Assembly: GCA_016711325.1 (NCBI GenBank) | Contig: JADJTH010000001.1 | Coordinates: forward strand, 372,001-436,000 | Direction: 5' to 3' | Source: Nigerium sp. | GTDB taxonomy: Bacteria; Actinomycetota; Actinomycetes; Propionibacteriales; Propionibacteriaceae | DNA length: 64,000 nucleotides | In this document: positions 63,002-64,000 of the stretch, piece by piece | Position numbering within the stretch: the first letter of the stretch is position 1 | Layout: every line of letters begins with the position of its first letter | Notes under the pieces: generated by a model | Seen by the model: only the letters and a program-made list of their open reading frames with translations | What the model was told of the DNA's origin: nothing | Database searches by the model: none | Position numbers and translations under genes: made by a program

Positions 63002-64000
63002 ATGGATTACCTGCGGGGAGCCGTCGTCAACTACCCGTGGGGAACGTTTGATGCGATCCATCAGCTGCTCGGGACCGAGCCCGACGGGCAACCGTTGGCA
63101 GAGCTCTGGTTCGGGGCGCATCCGCTGGTGCCCTCCGGCATCGGCGACACCACCCTCGACCGCTATCTCGCTGCCCATCCCGACCAGGTCGGGCCCGCCA
63201 GCACCTCCCGGTTCGGCCGGCAACTCCCCTTCCTGATGAAGGTGCTCTCCGCGCGGCACCCCTTGTCGCTGCAGGCGCACCCCGACCGCGCGCAGGCCGA
63301 AGAGGGCTACGCGGCCGAGGAGGCCGCGGGCATTCCGCGGACGGCCCACCACCGCACGTACAAGGACAACTGGCCCAAGCCCGAGATCCTGATCGCCCTC
63401 GATCCCTTCGAGACGCTCGTCGGCTTCCGCGATCCGACCCGCACGGCGTCCCTGTTCAGCACGCTCAACGCGGGCCCGCTGGTCGAGCGGCTGACCGCCC
63501 CCCTGCGCGGACGCGGCGGCGAGGCCGCCCTGCAAGAGGTGTTCCTCGACGTGCTCGCGCTGCCCGAGGGCAAACGGCAGGTGGTGGACGCCGTCCTCGC
63601 GGCGTCCGAGGAGTGCCGCGACGACGAGAGCGAGCTGGGCGACTTCGCCCGGACGGCGCTGGAGTTGAACGTGACCTTCCCGTCCGACCCGGGCATCCTC
63701 GCCGCGCTGCTGATGAACCGCGTCCGACTGCAGCCCGGCGCCGCCGTCTACATGCACCCGGGCACCATGCACGCTCACCTGTCGGGCACGGCCATCGAGG
63801 TCATGGCGTCCAGCGACAACGTGCTGCGCGGCGGGCTGACCAACAAGCACATCGCTGTGGACGAACTCGTCCGCGTCGTCGACTTCTCCTGGGGGGAGCC
63901 CACCATCATCTCGGGCACCCAGACGTCGCCGGGCGTGTGGGACTATCCCACCTACTGCCACGAGTTCGACGTGTGGCGGATCGAGGTGAACGACGGCGTC
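63002..64000 (+). CDS. manA: mannose-6-phosphate isomerase, class I (3' end outside window)
   Basis: The first 333 residues are present. The zinc ligands lie in LSLQAHPDRAQAEEGY (Gln, His) and NWPKPEILIALDPFETLVGF (Glu), and the third His region is YMHPGTMHAHLSGTAIEVMA. The start DYLRGAVVNYPWGTFDAI is typical of ManA. It interconverts fructose-6-phosphate and mannose-6-phosphate, feeding GDP-mannose synthesis. ATG 63002 follows AAGGAGACGCGGAG. Confidence 0.95.
   Translation, partial: MDYLRGAVVNYPWGTFDAIHQLLGTEPDGQPLAELWFGAHPLVPSGIGDTTLDRYLAAHPDQVGPASTSRFGRQLPFLMKVLSARHPLSLQAHPDRAQAEEGYAAEEAAGIPRTAHHRTYKDNWPKPEILIALDPFETLVGFRDPTRTASLFSTLNAGPLVERLTAPLRGRGGEAALQEVFLDVLALPEGKRQVVDAVLAASEECRDDESELGDFARTALELNVTFPSDPGILAALLMNRVRLQPGAAVYMHPGTMHAHLSGTAIEVMASSDNVLRGGLTNKHIAVDELVRVVDFSWGEPTIISGTQTSPGVWDYPTYCHEFDVWRIEVNDGV

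Overview
The window is high-GC DNA with tightly packed, often 4-bp-overlapping genes and strong GGAGG-type ribosome sites. Gene content (SepX/GlpR, a gephyrin-like Glp, DUF3027, DUF3263, DUF1540, a DtxR/IdeR regulator, class E sortase, a 127-codon actinobacterial cold-shock protein, a GroEL controlled by CIRCE) points to an actinomycete. A Propionibacteriaceae-like host is my inference, not something the sequence proves.

Positions 1 to about 38370 look like a mosaic integrated conjugative element beside a tRNA-Ala gene. Its backbone is split: an AAA ATPase with a zinc-hook-like CxxC and a MobF relaxase-helicase (1-5319) and a cytosine methylase (5587-6357) lie on the left. A VirB4-like ATPase fragment, a coupling protein, an SSB-like protein, a DUF4913 protein and a large serine recombinase (24995-38673) lie on the right. 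Between them sit an IS3-type element, a dynamin-like gene remnant, an IS1380-type element, an aryl-carotenoid/photoprotection cluster (10491-22134), an unknown gene and an IS21-type remnant fused to the VirB4-like gene. A second, 6.5-kb integrative unit (about 26310-32868) appears to be nested in the backbone. It is bounded by a 12-bp direct repeat and carries a MORN protein, a VOC protein, ArsR, NhaA and a recombinase/XRE/recombinase trio.

The pigment cluster reads as one pathway. Idi and CrtE make geranylgeranyl diphosphate, CrtB and CrtI make lycopene, a split cyclase (crtYc/crtYd) makes beta-ionone rings, and a CrtU-like desaturase/methyltransferase could aromatise them. A P450 and a methyltransferase may decorate the product. 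A LitR-type MerR/B12 photoregulator and a photolyase are transcribed divergently from the biosynthetic operon.

From the tRNA-Ala (38375) rightward the genes look chromosomal: GlpR-RimJ-Glp division module, 5-FCL, FmdB, SAF protein, MscL, DUF1540, a UDP-glucose pyrophosphorylase, thioredoxin, IdeR-like regulator, NCS2 permease, Csp, Nudix, CDF, CutC, sortase E, GroEL, DUF3263 and ManA. A 2.7-kb remnant element is inserted in tRNA-Arg(CCU) between 43-bp repeats (46190-48900).

Two quality warnings matter. At least 19 single-base frameshifts break conserved genes between 1 and 53 kb, many in G or C runs, and a 386-base stretch with no A or T (32027-32412) sits inside a recombinase. Both look like sequencing or assembly error rather than biology. 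Frameshifted genes are listed as pseudogenes, but many are probably intact in the organism.
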